A stretch of DNA of 38,522 nucleotides from Anaerolineales bacterium (GTDB lineage: Bacteria > Chloroflexota > Anaerolineae > Anaerolineales > DRMV01). Below are positions 1 to 8,060 of the stretch, one piece after another. Made by a program: the position numbers and the translations under genes. Numbering within the stretch: position 1 is the first letter of the stretch; every line of letters begins with the position of its first letter. The stretch covers positions 1 to 38,522 of the forward strand of contig JALUDX010000108.1 in the NCBI GenBank assembly GCA_027053355.1. Direction: 5' to 3'. The notes below the pieces were generated by a model. The model saw only the letters and a list, made by a program, of their open reading frames with translations, was not told the origin of the DNA and did no database searches.

Positions 1-9
1 CCCCTTTTA

Positions 10-55
10 TTCCCCCCTCCCCTCTCCCGCTGCTGCGGGAGAGGGGAGGGGGGAA
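10..55. repeat. Perfect 21-bp inverted repeat (hairpin)
   Basis: Positions 10-30 are the exact reverse complement of 35-55, with a TGCT loop. The arms are pyrimidine-rich on the left and purine-rich on the right (CCTCCCCTCTCCCGC core). No T-run follows on the plus strand, so it is not a classical terminator. A related hairpin with a CTCTCC/GGAGAG core recurs at 15759-15793, also beside a GAGCGAAG repeat, which suggests a dispersed intergenic module. The window edge prevents defining the left border. Confidence 0.8.
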
Positions 56-60
56 AGCCG

Positions 61-103
61 CCGCCCTGAGCGAAGTCGAAGGCCGCCCTGAGCGAAGTCG
101 AAG
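61..103. repeat. Tandem direct repeat, CCGCCCTGAGCGAAGTCGAAG x2
   Basis: A 21-22-bp unit with the core CTGAGCGAAGTCGAAGG occurs twice head to tail. The pair is flanked by short inverted arms (AAGCCGCC at 55-62, GGCGGCTT at 105-112). A diverged single copy (CTGAGCGAAGACGAAGG) lies at about 15731 inside another intergenic element. The ORF at 7-195 on the minus strand is only a translation of this repeat. The rest of 1-443 holds no convincing gene. Confidence 0.75.
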
Positions 104-305
104 GGGGCGGCTTGGGGGGAGAGGAGAGGGCATGAAAAGCAAGGTTTTCGAGAAGCCTTGGCCTGACGCGATGAGATTATCGGCCAAAGAAACAACGAGC
201 GGGCGCGCGATTGATGTTGTGTTGAGCAATCACACCATGGGACAAAGTTTTGTCAGTCAACCAGGTTTTGCCCTCTGCTGTTGGCGCTGACCAGTTACTT
301 TTTAT

Positions 306-313
306 GGTAAGAT
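306..313 (+). promoter_or_regulatory. Possible extended -10 promoter for the 444 operon
   Basis: TGG followed by TAAGAT gives an extended -10 (TGn-TAAGAT). No strong -35 is present; CTGACC at 287-292 sits 15 bp upstream. The same TGn-TA-rich hexamer layout appears at the tRNA-Arg, livJ and potD promoters in this window, which supports the reading. It would leave a leader of about 125 nt. Confidence 0.35.
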
Positions 314-443
314 GACACCAGAAGCCCCGCGTCGCATCCACAGCCGGCGGGTGGAGGTGCGCCACGCGGGCAAAACCAGGCGCTTTGAGAACGTACCGCC
401 GTCGGCCGTGTGCAGGCAGGCCGCCCCAACACGGGAGGGAGAC

Positions 444-965
444 ATGGAGAACAAACCAAAGTTTTCGGTATTCGCGCAGGATCGCGGGTTGTGGGTTTTG
501 TTGGCGCTAGCCGGATTGTTGGCCGTAGCCGCCCTGCTGCTTGCCTTTCACCGCGCCCAAACCACCCACTACCGCGACGACGACTCGCCCCAGGCCGTGG
601 TCTACAACTACCTGCTGGCCATCCAGCGCGGCGATTGGGAAAAAGCCTACGCCCTGCTCGATACCCCCTACAAACCCACATTTGCAGATTTCAAAGAAGG
701 CTTTGTCGGCCGCTCGTATTGGCCAGACGTCATCCACATCGGCCAGGCCGTAGTGAAAGGGGATCGCGCGGAAGTCCCCTTGGAAATTCGTTATGACAGC
801 GGCCCGTGGGCCTTTTCGGAAGTAAACCCCGGCGGTGAAGACAAGGTGGTTTTGAAACGCGTCCACGGCCAGTGGAAGATCCGTCTGCTCCCGCCAATTG
901 TATGGCCTTTCCCGCAAAATCCACCGCCGACCTCGCCCTGTGAACCCAGCGGAGGCACCAAATGA
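444..965 (+). CDS. Small single-pass membrane protein with NTF2-like C-terminal domain (hypothetical)
   Basis: This 173-aa protein starts at ATG 444, not at 312 as in the ORF track, because GGGAGGGA lies 4-11 nt upstream and the extra N-terminus looks unstructured. Residues about 10-32 form one hydrophobic segment. The rest (NYLLAIQRGDWEKAYALLD onward) resembles the extracytoplasmic NTF2-like or DUF4878-like fold that follows an N-terminal anchor. Function is unknown. The stop overlaps the next start as ATGA (962-965), so the two genes are translationally coupled and probably act together at the membrane. Confidence 0.7.
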   Translation: MENKPKFSVFAQDRGLWVLLALAGLLAVAALLLAFHRAQTTHYRDDDSPQAVVYNYLLAIQRGDWEKAYALLDTPYKPTFADFKEGFVGRSYWPDVIHIGQAVVKGDRAEVPLEIRYDSGPWAFSEVNPGGEDKVVLKRVHGQWKIRLLPPIVWPFPQNPPPTSPCEPSGGTK

Positions 966-2896
966 CCACTTTGCGCCGTTTGTATGTCTACATCGTCACC
1001 ATTGTGGCGTTGGAAGTATGGCTGTGGAGCCTGGCTTCGCTGTTGACCTCGTTGTTCGAGCGGAGCGGCGTGTTTAGCCCTGAGCACGTGGCCGGGCCCT
1101 TGGCGGGTTTCTTGGTGGGGCTGCCGGTGTTTGTGTTGCATTGGCGTTGGATGCTGGCCGAACCCGTAGCCGAAGAAGCGGAAGAAGAAGCCGTGTTGCC
1201 CTGGCTGCGCGCCCTGGCGCTGTACACGCTTTTGCTCTTGGTCTGGGCGCCGGTGCTGTATGCCGCGCTGAGGTTGGCTAACAACGTGCTCTCCTTCCTG
1301 CTGCAGACCCCCGAAACCTTGGGCGGCTCTGTATCGTTGGTGTGGGAGCGCCCCCTGGCCATTTTGTTGGTGCACCTGGCAATCGGCTGGTACTTCAATG
1401 GCGTGCTGCAAAACGAAGAAGCCCGGCGCTCAGACCGCGCCTTCCTCACCGTGCAGCAGGTGTATCGCTACGGCTGGCTCTCGGCCGCGGCGCTGCTCTT
1501 GGTGTTGGGCGCTCAGCAGGCGTTAGAGGGGGTGGTGCCGCTGTGGCCGCAGCCCACCCTCGACCGAACCACCCTTTGGGTCATCCACGGCGTGGTGGAT
1601 TTTTTGAGCGGGGTGGTTTTGTGGGGCTTTTGGGGGCGTCGGTGGTGGCGCACCGATTTGGCCGACCCGCGCCGCCGCTTTTCGTGGGTGGTGGTCGGCT
1701 TTTTGAGCGCCTGGCTGCTGGCCGGCTTGACGGTCACCCTCGTTGTGGTGGGGCGTTATTTCCGGCAGGAGATTTTGATGCTTCTGCGCGCTGCCACCAG
1801 CCCTCACGCGGGCGGCGCTTCGCTGGCTAAGTATCAACTTTCCGCACTGCTGCATTCCGGCAACGCCACCATGGCCAAGCGCAAAATTTTCACCGTGGGC
1901 GCGCCGTGGGCGCTGCTGTGGTTTGGGGCGGCCCGCGCGCTGCGCACCTACCTGGCCGCCTGGGACGAGGCGCGCCGCGAGCGGGTGCACCAGTTCCTGC
2001 AAAGCGTTTTGGCCGCTGGCGGCCTGGCCGTGTCGAGCAGCGGCGTTTTTGCGCTGCTGGTGTATTTTTCACGGCGCTGGTTTGCGCACGCCGCTCACGA
2101 CGCTACCCTGGCCTCGGGCTTGGCCCTACTCCTGATCGGCCTGCCCCTGTGGCTGATCCCCTGGCGCGACCTGCAAGCCGCGGCGCAACGAGATCCCGCG
2201 GCCCGGCAGAGCCTGATTCGCCGCACGCATTTGTATCTGGTACTGTTGGCGGCCTTACTGGGCAGCATGGCCTTTATTGGCGCGTTGCTGTTTCAAATGT
2301 TCAACGCGCTGCTGGGCGGCCGCTTTCACAGCAACCAGTTTGCCTTCGCCGTAGGCTCGGCCTTGTGGGTGTTGGGCGTGTTGGGTTACCACCTGCGTTT
2401 GCTGTTAGCCGACCGGCGCTGGGAGGCCGAGCAAGAGGCAACCCGCCGCCGGGTGGTGGTGTGGCTGTTGGGGTCTGCCGCCGCGGCCGTGGTGGGGAAA
2501 TTGGGTGACCTGCCCGTGACCGGCCGCGAGGTAGCCCCCGACGCGCCGCCCCAGGACGAGCCCGCACCCGCGGCCGTGGTGCTGAGCCAGGACGCGTGGT
2601 TGGCCCTTTCGCCGGCGTGGCGCACGTGGTTGCAGGGATTTTCGGGGGCCAAAATCGTGCTGCCTCCAGAGCAGGCGGGCTGGCTGTGGCTGCCGGGGGA
2701 TGGCCGCCCCGCGCGGCAACTGCGCGCGGCCTTCAAGGCGCTGAGCGAAGGCAAGACGGCTCCCAAACCTTGTCAACCCTCCCGCCTGTGGCAGGCTTTG
2801 GGTGTGTTAGGCTTGCTGTCTGTGCTTTCGTGGGGGTTGGGGGTGGTGCTGACCGTCGTGCAAATCTTGGCCTTTGCCCTGTTTGGCGGCGACTGA
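962..2896 (+). CDS. Polytopic membrane protein with four DUF5671-like repeats
   Basis: This 644-aa hydrophobic protein has about 12 or more predicted transmembrane segments. Four stretches begin with a similar basic/aromatic motif followed by two membrane spans: RRLYVYIVTIVAL near residue 5, LTVQQVYRYGWLS near 162, RVHQFLQSVLAAGG near 341 and RRTHLYLVLLAAL near 421. This matches the DUF5671 pattern, known as repeated units in membrane proteins. The soluble part at about 520-600 is Pro/Ala-rich, and a final span closes the protein. The function of the family is unknown. The gene is coupled to the upstream small membrane gene and lies 4 bp before lipB. Confidence 0.65.
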   Translation: MTTLRRLYVYIVTIVALEVWLWSLASLLTSLFERSGVFSPEHVAGPLAGFLVGLPVFVLHWRWMLAEPVAEEAEEEAVLPWLRALALYTLLLLVWAPVLYAALRLANNVLSFLLQTPETLGGSVSLVWERPLAILLVHLAIGWYFNGVLQNEEARRSDRAFLTVQQVYRYGWLSAAALLLVLGAQQALEGVVPLWPQPTLDRTTLWVIHGVVDFLSGVVLWGFWGRRWWRTDLADPRRRFSWVVVGFLSAWLLAGLTVTLVVVGRYFRQEILMLLRAATSPHAGGASLAKYQLSALLHSGNATMAKRKIFTVGAPWALLWFGAARALRTYLAAWDEARRERVHQFLQSVLAAGGLAVSSSGVFALLVYFSRRWFAHAAHDATLASGLALLLIGLPLWLIPWRDLQAAAQRDPAARQSLIRRTHLYLVLLAALLGSMAFIGALLFQMFNALLGGRFHSNQFAFAVGSALWVLGVLGYHLRLLLADRRWEAEQEATRRRVVVWLLGSAAAAVVGKLGDLPVTGREVAPDAPPQDEPAPAAVVLSQDAWLALSPAWRTWLQGFSGAKIVLPPEQAGWLWLPGDGRPARQLRAAFKALSEGKTAPKPCQPSRLWQALGVLGLLSVLSWGLGVVLTVVQILAFALFGGD

Positions 2897-2900
2897 GGCC

Positions 2901-3677
2901 ATGCGTTGTTGCTGCCACGTGTTGGGCGAAGTGCCCTACCGCCGGGCATGGGCATTGCAGAAGCGCCTGGCCGCCGAAATCGCGGCCGGGCAGCGCCCGC
3001 CCACGCTGCTCTTGTTGAGCCATCCGCCCACCTACACCTTTGGGCGGCGGGGGCGGCCTGAGCACCTGTTGCTGGGCGAGGAAGAAGCCCGCCGCCGCGG
3101 CTTCGAGGTGGTGTGGAGCGACCGCGGCGGCGACATCACCTACCACGGCCCCGGTCAGGTGGTGGGCTACCCCCTGTTGCCCTTGGCCCCGCTGCGCCCC
3201 CACGCCGAGGAAGAAGGCTCTCGCCGCCTGCCAGCGGCCGATTACGTCGGCTATCTGCGCCGCTTGGAAGCGGTGCTCCTGCAGGCACTAACGGTTTGGG
3301 GCGTGCGCGGCTTTCGCATGGCGGGGATGACCGGAGTGTGGGTGCGCCTGCCCGGCGGCGAACCGGCCAAAATTGCAGCCATCGGCGTGCGAGTGGATGC
3401 CCGCGGCGTCTCCCGACACGGTTTCGCGCTCAACGTGGCCACCGAGCCGGCCCACTGGCAGGGCATCGTGGGTTGCGGCTTGCACGGCTATGCCGTGGCC
3501 AACCTGGCCGACATTTTGCCCCACCCCCCGGCGTGGGACGACGTGGCCGCAGCCCTGTCCGCCGCGTTTGCCGCCCAATTTCGCTGCCGCTGGCAACCCT
3601 GCGACGCCGAACTTCCCGATGGTATAATAGCCACGCCTTGCCCCAGTAGCTCAGGGGATAGAGCAACTGCCTCCTAA
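2901..3677 (+). CDS. lipB: Octanoyl-[acyl-carrier-protein]:protein transferase LipB
   Basis: LipB moves octanoate from acyl carrier protein to the lipoyl domains of 2-oxoacid dehydrogenases and GcvH, the first step of endogenous lipoate assembly in the cytoplasm. The signature RGGDITYHGPGQ is at residues 75-86, the conserved lysine in AKIAAIGV is K157, and the catalytic cysteine in VGCGL is C192. ATG 2901 was chosen over 2874 because the extra residues overlap the upstream gene and lie outside the domain. The domain ends near residue 240, but the frame continues to residue 258. It runs through the tRNA-Arg promoter and stops at the TAA formed by the tRNA anticodon loop. No lipA is in the window. 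Confidence 0.92.
   Translation: MRCCCHVLGEVPYRRAWALQKRLAAEIAAGQRPPTLLLLSHPPTYTFGRRGRPEHLLLGEEEARRRGFEVVWSDRGGDITYHGPGQVVGYPLLPLAPLRPHAEEEGSRRLPAADYVGYLRRLEAVLLQALTVWGVRGFRMAGMTGVWVRLPGGEPAKIAAIGVRVDARGVSRHGFALNVATEPAHWQGIVGCGLHGYAVANLADILPHPPAWDDVAAALSAAFAAQFRCRWQPCDAELPDGIIATPCPSSSGDRATAS
3599..3628 (+). promoter_or_regulatory. tRNA-Arg promoter inside the lipB 3' end
   Basis: A perfect TATAAT (3623-3628) preceded by TGG makes an extended -10 that ends 11 nt before the tRNA 5' end. The weak -35 CTGCGA (3599-3604) is 18 bp upstream. The whole promoter is embedded in lipB codons. Confidence 0.7.
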
Positions 3678-3712
3678 GCAGTGGGTCGCGGGTTCGAATC
3701 CCGCCTGGGGCT
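3640..3712 (+). tRNA. tRNA-Arg(CCT)
   Basis: The full cloverleaf can be drawn. The acceptor stem is GCCCCAG/CTGGGGC and the D-arm is GCTC...GAGC. The anticodon arm is ACTGC-CTCCTAA-GCAGT with anticodon CCT, and the T-arm is GCGGG-TTCGAAT-CCCGC. CCA is not encoded, and the discriminator appears to be T. The anticodon loop supplies the TAA that stops the overlapping lipB frame. It reads AGG codons. Confidence 0.95.
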
Positions 3713-3768
3713 TTGCGGCGCCTGCGCGGCCGTTGCGAGCAACTGCAGATTGTGCATTGGTTGCTTGG

Positions 3769-3844
3769 TTGCTTGGTTGCCTTTCTTGGCGTCCTTTGTG
3801 TTCTTGGCGCCTTTGGCGTTAACTTCTCTGCGCTTCTGTGTTCA
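3769..3844. repeat. C/T-rich TTGGCG intergenic repeat, copy A
   Basis: This stretch aligns closely with 4093-4168: both begin TTGCTTGGT, continue GCCTTTCTTGGCG and end in a TCTGCGC-rich tail. It is built from short phased units (CTTGGCGNCCTT). A similar motif in inverse orientation (GTCGCCAAG) occurs inside the element at 11135-11336. It lies between the two tRNA genes and no gene is visible in it. Confidence 0.6.
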
Positions 3845-3883
3845 CCACTTCCTTGGCACCCTCCGCAGCCCATTAAACAAAAC

Positions 3884-3905
3884 AAGGCGGCTCAGGCCGC
3901 CTTTT
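3884..3905 (-). terminator. Rho-independent terminator of tRNA-Leu
   Basis: The perfect 8-bp stem AAGGCGGC/GCCGCCTT has a TCAG loop. On the minus strand it begins directly after the encoded CCA and is followed by GTTTTGTTTAA. T residues also follow on the plus strand, so it may act in both directions. Confidence 0.75.
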
Positions 3906-3994
<89 letters not shown>

Positions 3995-4005
3995 ACGCGC
4001 CCCTA

Positions 4006-4034
4006 AGTATAATCGGATTGGCGGCAGAGGTCAA
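4006..4034 (-). promoter_or_regulatory. tRNA-Leu promoter
   Basis: On the minus strand TTGACC (4034-4029), a 17-bp spacer and TATACT (4011-4006) form a good sigma-70-type promoter. The -10 lies 11 nt upstream of the mature tRNA 5' end. Confidence 0.75.
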
Positions 4035-4092
4035 TAATTTCGGGATGCGGGAAACGGGGTGCGGCGGGCGCTGAGGGATTGGGATGGCCTCG

Positions 4093-4168
4093 TTGCTTGG
4101 TAGCCTTTCTTGGCGCCCTTGACGCTCTCTTGGCGTCCTTGGCGCTTCCCTCTGCGCCTCTGGGTTGA
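4093..4168. repeat. C/T-rich TTGGCG intergenic repeat, copy B
   Basis: This is the second copy of the repeat at 3769-3844, sharing TTGCTTGGT and GCCTTTCTTGGCG blocks. It ends about 12 nt before the ychF Shine-Dalgarno, so it would be part of the ychF leader. Copies A and B bracket the tRNA-Leu transcription unit. Confidence 0.6.
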
Positions 4169-4194
4169 ATCCGCGCCACAAGGAGCACAGCATC

Positions 4195-5265
4195 ATGCGT
4201 TTAGGCATCATCGGCCTTTCTCAAAGCGGCAAGACCACGGTGTTCAACGCCCTGACGCGGGGCAACACGCCCCTGCGCATGAGCGGAGGGCGTTTCGAGG
4301 TGCACACCGCGGTGGTCGACGTCCCCGACCCGCGGGTCGACGCGCTTTCGGCCATGTTCAACCCGCGGCGCACCATCTACGCCAAAGTCACCTACGCCGA
4401 CATCGCCGGCCTGGAGGGGAAGGCCGAGGGCAGCATCTCCGGCCCGCTGCTCAACCAGTTGACCCAGATGGACGGCCTGGTGCACGTGGTGCGCTGTTTC
4501 GAAGACGAGGGCGTGCCGCACCCCATGGGCAGCATCGACCCCCTGCGTGACATCGCGGCCATGGACGCGGAATTTCTGCTCAACGACCTGATCGCGGTGG
4601 AGCGCAAACTGGAGCGGCTGGAAGAAGAGTGGAAGAAAAGCGCCCGCGACCGCAAGCAGGTGGAGCAGGAGCAAGCCCTCTTCCACAAACTGCATGACGC
4701 CCTTTCGCAAGAAATCCCCCTGCGGGATGTAGACCTGACCGCGGCGGAAGAGAAACTACTGGCGGGGTTTGGCTTTCTCTCGCGCAAGCCGCTGCTCATC
4801 CTTTTCAACTTAGGCGAAGGGCAACAGCCGCCCGCCTTCCACTACCCCCACAAGCGCAGCGCGGTGGCCTCGCTGATGGGCCAACTGGAGATGGAAATCG
4901 CCCAACTCGCGCCGGAAGATGCGGAAATTTTCCTGGCCGAATATGGCATCGAAGAACCGGGCCTCAACCGCGTGATTCGGCTGTCGTATGACCTGCTGGG
5001 CTTGATTTCGTTTTTCACCGTGGGCGAAGACGAAGTGCGCGCCTGGACTGTGCGCCGGGGCGCCAAAGCCCCTGAAGCCGCGGGCGTGATCCATACCGAC
5101 CTCCAGCGCGGCTTCATTCGGGCTGAGGTCATCGCTTACGACGACCTGATCGCCCTGGGCAGCATGGCCGCCGCCCGCCGCGAAGGCAAACTCCGCTTAG
5201 AAGGCAAAGATTACGTCGTCCAAGACGGCGATATTTTGCACATCCGCTTCAACGTCAAGTCCTAA
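4195..5265 (+). CDS. ychF: YchF-type ATPase/GTPase
   Basis: This Obg-superfamily P-loop protein binds ATP or GTP and associates with ribosomes; family members are linked to translation and stress responses. The P-loop GLSQSGKTT is at residues 7-15, the DIAGL switch II motif follows, and NLGE near residue 206 stands where other GTPases have NKxD, as in YchF. The C-terminal TGS-type domain begins near LISFFTVGEDE and ends YVVQDGDILHIRF. The length of 356 aa is usual. ATG 4195 was chosen because AAGGAG lies at 4180-4185; the ORF-track start at 4165 has no such site. The P-loop departs from the common GxPNVGKS form, as in a subgroup of this family. Confidence 0.88.
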   Translation: MRLGIIGLSQSGKTTVFNALTRGNTPLRMSGGRFEVHTAVVDVPDPRVDALSAMFNPRRTIYAKVTYADIAGLEGKAEGSISGPLLNQLTQMDGLVHVVRCFEDEGVPHPMGSIDPLRDIAAMDAEFLLNDLIAVERKLERLEEEWKKSARDRKQVEQEQALFHKLHDALSQEIPLRDVDLTAAEEKLLAGFGFLSRKPLLILFNLGEGQQPPAFHYPHKRSAVASLMGQLEMEIAQLAPEDAEIFLAEYGIEEPGLNRVIRLSYDLLGLISFFTVGEDEVRAWTVRRGAKAPEAAGVIHTDLQRGFIRAEVIAYDDLIALGSMAAARREGKLRLEGKDYVVQDGDILHIRFNVKS

Positions 5266-5309
5266 ACCCTAAATCCTAAATCCTAAATCCTAAATCCTAA
5301 ATCCTAAAT
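5261..5309. repeat. CCTAAAT heptamer tandem repeat (7 units)
   Basis: Seven head-to-tail units are present, the first CCTAAAC and the rest CCTAAAT, 49 bp in total. The first unit includes the ychF stop codon. A poly-C stretch and the pepF ribosome binding site follow. Units of this kind are prone to slippage. Confidence 0.95.
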
Positions 5310-5335
5310 CTTTCCCCCCCCCTCCCGAGGTTCCC

Positions 5336-7099
5336 ATGACAGATTACACCCTTTCCCGTTGGCAGTTAGATGACCTTTTCGCCTCGCCGCAAGAGGCGCT
5401 GGCCGCGTTAGACGACCTCGACCGCCAGGTCGCCCAATTAGAAACCTGGCGCGACCGCCTGCAGGCCGACATGCCGCCGGCCACGTTTCGCGCCTTCCTG
5501 GAACAGATGGAAGCCGCCATCCGCTTGGCCGAACGCATTTACGGCTACGCCCACCTCCGCTTTTCGGAAAACACCCAAGACGAAGAAATCCAAAACCTGC
5601 TCGGTCTGATGCGTCAGAAAATGGCGCAACTGGAAAACCGCTTGCTCTTCTTCGACCTCTGGTGGAAGGCGCTGCCCGACGAAGACGCAGCGCGGCTGCT
5701 GGCCGAGGCCGGCGATTACCGCTACTACCTGGAAAAAATGCGCCTCTACCGCCCGCACACCCTCTCAGAGGCCGAAGAGAAGGTGATCAACCTCAAAGAC
5801 GTCAGCGGTGTGATGGCGCTGATCACCCTTTACAGCGCCATCACCAACCGTTACACCTTCGAAATCGAAGTGGACGGCGAGGTCAAAGAACTCACCCGCG
5901 GGGAACTGATGGTTTACGTCCGCCATCACGACCCCGACATGCGGGCTGCGGCTTATCAGGCGCTGTATCGGGTGTACCAGGCCGATAGCAACATCCTGGG
6001 GCAGATTTATCAAAACCGGGTGCGCGATTGGTACAACGAAAACGTGCTGCTGCGGAAGTTCTCCAGCCCCATCGCGGTGCGCAACTTGGCAAATCATCTG
6101 CCCGACCAGGTGGTCGAGACGTTGTTGGAGACCGTGCAGGCCAACGCGGGCGTGTTTCGGCGTTTCTTCCGCCTCAAGGCGCAGCGGCTGGGCATGGCGC
6201 GGCTGCGGCGCTACGACATCTACGCGCCGGTGGCGCGCGCGGACAAGAAGTACGACTTTTCTCAGGCCGTACGCATGGTGCTGCAGGCGTACCGCCGTTT
6301 CGACCCCCAATTGGCCGCGTTGGCCGAGCGGGTGCTGGAAGAGAAACACCTGGATAGCGAGGTGCGCAAGGGCAAAAGCAGCGGCGCTTTTTGCTCGACC
6401 ATCACCCCCGACCTGACCCCATGGGTGCTGGTCAATTATCAGGGGCGGGCCGACGACATCGCCACCTTGGCCCATGAACTCGGCCATGCCATCCATTCCA
6501 TGCTGGCCGCGCATCACACCGCCTTTACCCAGCACGCCATTTTGCCCCTGGCCGAGACCGCTTCTACCTTTGGCGAAATGCTGTTGGTGGATATGCTGCT
6601 GGAACAGGAGACCGACCCCGAAGTGCGCCGCGATTTGCTCTTCCGCCAGATGGACGACAACTACGCGACCATTTTGCGGCAGGCTTACTTCGCCTTGTTC
6701 GAGAAGCAAGCGCACGACATGGTGCAGCAGGGCGCGTCGGTGGGCGATTTGGCCGCCGCGTATCTGGAAAACCTGCGCGACCAGTTCGGCGATGCCGTGG
6801 CGCTGAGCGATGAGTTCCGGTGGGAATGGATTGCCATCCCCCACATTTACCACGCGCCTTTCTACGTGTACGCGTACGCGTTTGGGCAACTGCTGGTGCT
6901 GGCGCTTTATCAGCAATATCAGCGAGAGGGGCGCGCGTTCGTGCCCCGCTATTTGCGCCTGCTGGCTGCAGGTGGTTCCCAGCCGCCGATGCAGATTTTG
7001 CGTGAGGCGGGGGTGGATGTGACCCAGGCCGCGTTTTGGCAGGGCGGCTTTGATTTGCTTTCCCGCTGGGTGGAGCAGTTAGAAGAGGAAGCCGTGTAG
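5336..7099 (+). CDS. pepF: Oligoendopeptidase F family metallopeptidase (M3)
   Basis: This cytoplasmic zinc peptidase hydrolyses short peptides of roughly 7-17 residues. The zinc motif HELGH is at residues 380-384, with the downstream glutamate in AETASTFGE. The N-terminal helical oligopeptidase F domain spans about 110-185, and the M3 catalytic domain spans about 200-570. The length of 587 aa is close to the usual 600. ATG 5336 is preceded by a CGAGG site. The gene follows ychF after the heptamer repeat and may share its transcript. It converges with the HEAT gene on the other strand. Confidence 0.92.
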   Translation: MTDYTLSRWQLDDLFASPQEALAALDDLDRQVAQLETWRDRLQADMPPATFRAFLEQMEAAIRLAERIYGYAHLRFSENTQDEEIQNLLGLMRQKMAQLENRLLFFDLWWKALPDEDAARLLAEAGDYRYYLEKMRLYRPHTLSEAEEKVINLKDVSGVMALITLYSAITNRYTFEIEVDGEVKELTRGELMVYVRHHDPDMRAAAYQALYRVYQADSNILGQIYQNRVRDWYNENVLLRKFSSPIAVRNLANHLPDQVVETLLETVQANAGVFRRFFRLKAQRLGMARLRRYDIYAPVARADKKYDFSQAVRMVLQAYRRFDPQLAALAERVLEEKHLDSEVRKGKSSGAFCSTITPDLTPWVLVNYQGRADDIATLAHELGHAIHSMLAAHHTAFTQHAILPLAETASTFGEMLLVDMLLEQETDPEVRRDLLFRQMDDNYATILRQAYFALFEKQAHDMVQQGASVGDLAAAYLENLRDQFGDAVALSDEFRWEWIAIPHIYHAPFYVYAYAFGQLLVLALYQQYQREGRAFVPRYLRLLAAGGSQPPMQILREAGVDVTQAAFWQGGFDLLSRWVEQLEEEAV

Positions 7100-7206
7100 C
7101 CCCCTGGGCTTGCTCCCCGAAGGGTGTTGAGAAAAGGTGCGAAGTGCCTTTTTGACCGAAAATTTTGCTGGCCACAAAAGTTGGACTGCTGGGGCGACGT
7201 GCTTTT

Positions 7207-7806
7207 TCAGCCCCCTGGCTTGAAGAACACCATGCCCACGCCCATGCGCTCCAGCCCTTCGTTAGCCCAGTGTTCGACCAGGGGGGAGGGGCTGTCTAAG
7301 GCGGCAAAGAGGGCTGAGATGCTGCGTTTGTCGCCGATTTGGGCCAAGGCGCGGGCGGCTTCGATGCGTGCCGCGGGGGTGCTGTTTTGCAGAGCGTCGA
7401 TCAGGGGCAGGGTGGCTTGTTGCCCTAAGGCGGCCAGCGCGTCGGCGGCCAAATGGGCCAAGAGGCGGTCGTTGTCCGCGAGCAGCGTGAGCAGCCGGGG
7501 CAGCGCCTGCGGCGAGGGCTGGTGCCGCAGCCCCAACGCGGCCACCTGGCGTACCGCCGGGTCGGGGTCGGTAAGGGCTTCGGCCAGGCGGGTCGGCGCG
7601 TGCGGGTGCGGAATTTCGGCCAGTGCCCGCAGCGCCCACCAGCGCACATCGGCCTGGGGGTGGCGGCTGAGCGCCAACAAGCCGGGGACGGCGCGCGCGC
7701 CTTGGCCGCGCAATGCCTGCGCCGTGTGTTCCGCGGCTTCGTCGTCGCCTCGCGCGGCCGCGGCTTGCAGCCTCGCGAGCAGCCTTTCGGTTTCAGTAGT
7801 GGCCAT
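7207..7806 (-). CDS. HEAT-repeat protein
   Basis: This 199-aa helical repeat protein has about five HEAT-type units of around 31 residues (for example ADVRWWALRALAEIPH, PAVRQVAALGLRHQ and PAARIEAARALAQIGD). Such scaffolds bind proteins or pigments. Nothing in the sequence shows an enzyme, so calling it a phycobilisome-lyase-like protein would only reflect the fold. GGGAG precedes ATG 7806. It is the last gene of the three-gene VanW/Trm112 minus-strand unit, 21 bp after the Trm112-like gene. Confidence 0.75.
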   Translation of the reverse strand: MATTETERLLARLQAAAARGDDEAAEHTAQALRGQGARAVPGLLALSRHPQADVRWWALRALAEIPHPHAPTRLAEALTDPDPAVRQVAALGLRHQPSPQALPRLLTLLADNDRLLAHLAADALAALGQQATLPLIDALQNSTPAARIEAARALAQIGDKRSISALFAALDSPSPLVEHWANEGLERMGVGMVFFKPGG

Positions 7807-7827
7807 GGCGCTCCCAGACCGTGCCTT

Positions 7828-8040
7828 TCAGGCCGCGGGCACGGGCAGGTCTTCCTCTGCCACGTTTTGCCATTTGTCGCCTTCTTCGATGAGCATCACG
7901 GGGATGTCGTCGCGGATGGGGTATTTGCGCCCGCAATCGTGGCAGACCAGCCAGGTTTCTTTGACCAAAGTCAGTTGGCCTTTGCCTTCTTGCACGCAAA
8001 CCGGGCAGCGGAGGATGTCTAACAGTTCTTGGCTTACCAT
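7828..8040 (-). CDS. Trm112-like zinc-ribbon protein
   Basis: This 70-aa protein has CPVC (residues 12-15) and CHDC (33-36) followed by [14 protein letters not shown], the pattern of the Trm112 / YcaR family. Those proteins serve as small activating partners of methyltransferases in other organisms; the bacterial role is mostly unassigned. The ORF track hides it at the end of a 267-aa shadow frame. The true start is ATG 8038-8040, preceded by GAGGAG. It is 20 bp behind the VanW gene and in the same operon. Confidence 0.85.
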   Translation of the reverse strand: MVSQELLDILRCPVCVQEGKGQLTLVKETWLVCHDCGRKYPIRDDIPVMLIEEGDKWQNVAEEDLPVPAA

Positions 8041-8060
8041 GGTGAGGCTCCTCGAAGGGG

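Noticed and set aside
5765-6916. 383-aa minus-strand ORF opposite pepF
   Set aside because: It is the antisense shadow of a clear M3 peptidase. It is rich in His/Gln/Val without domain motifs and has no ribosome binding site.
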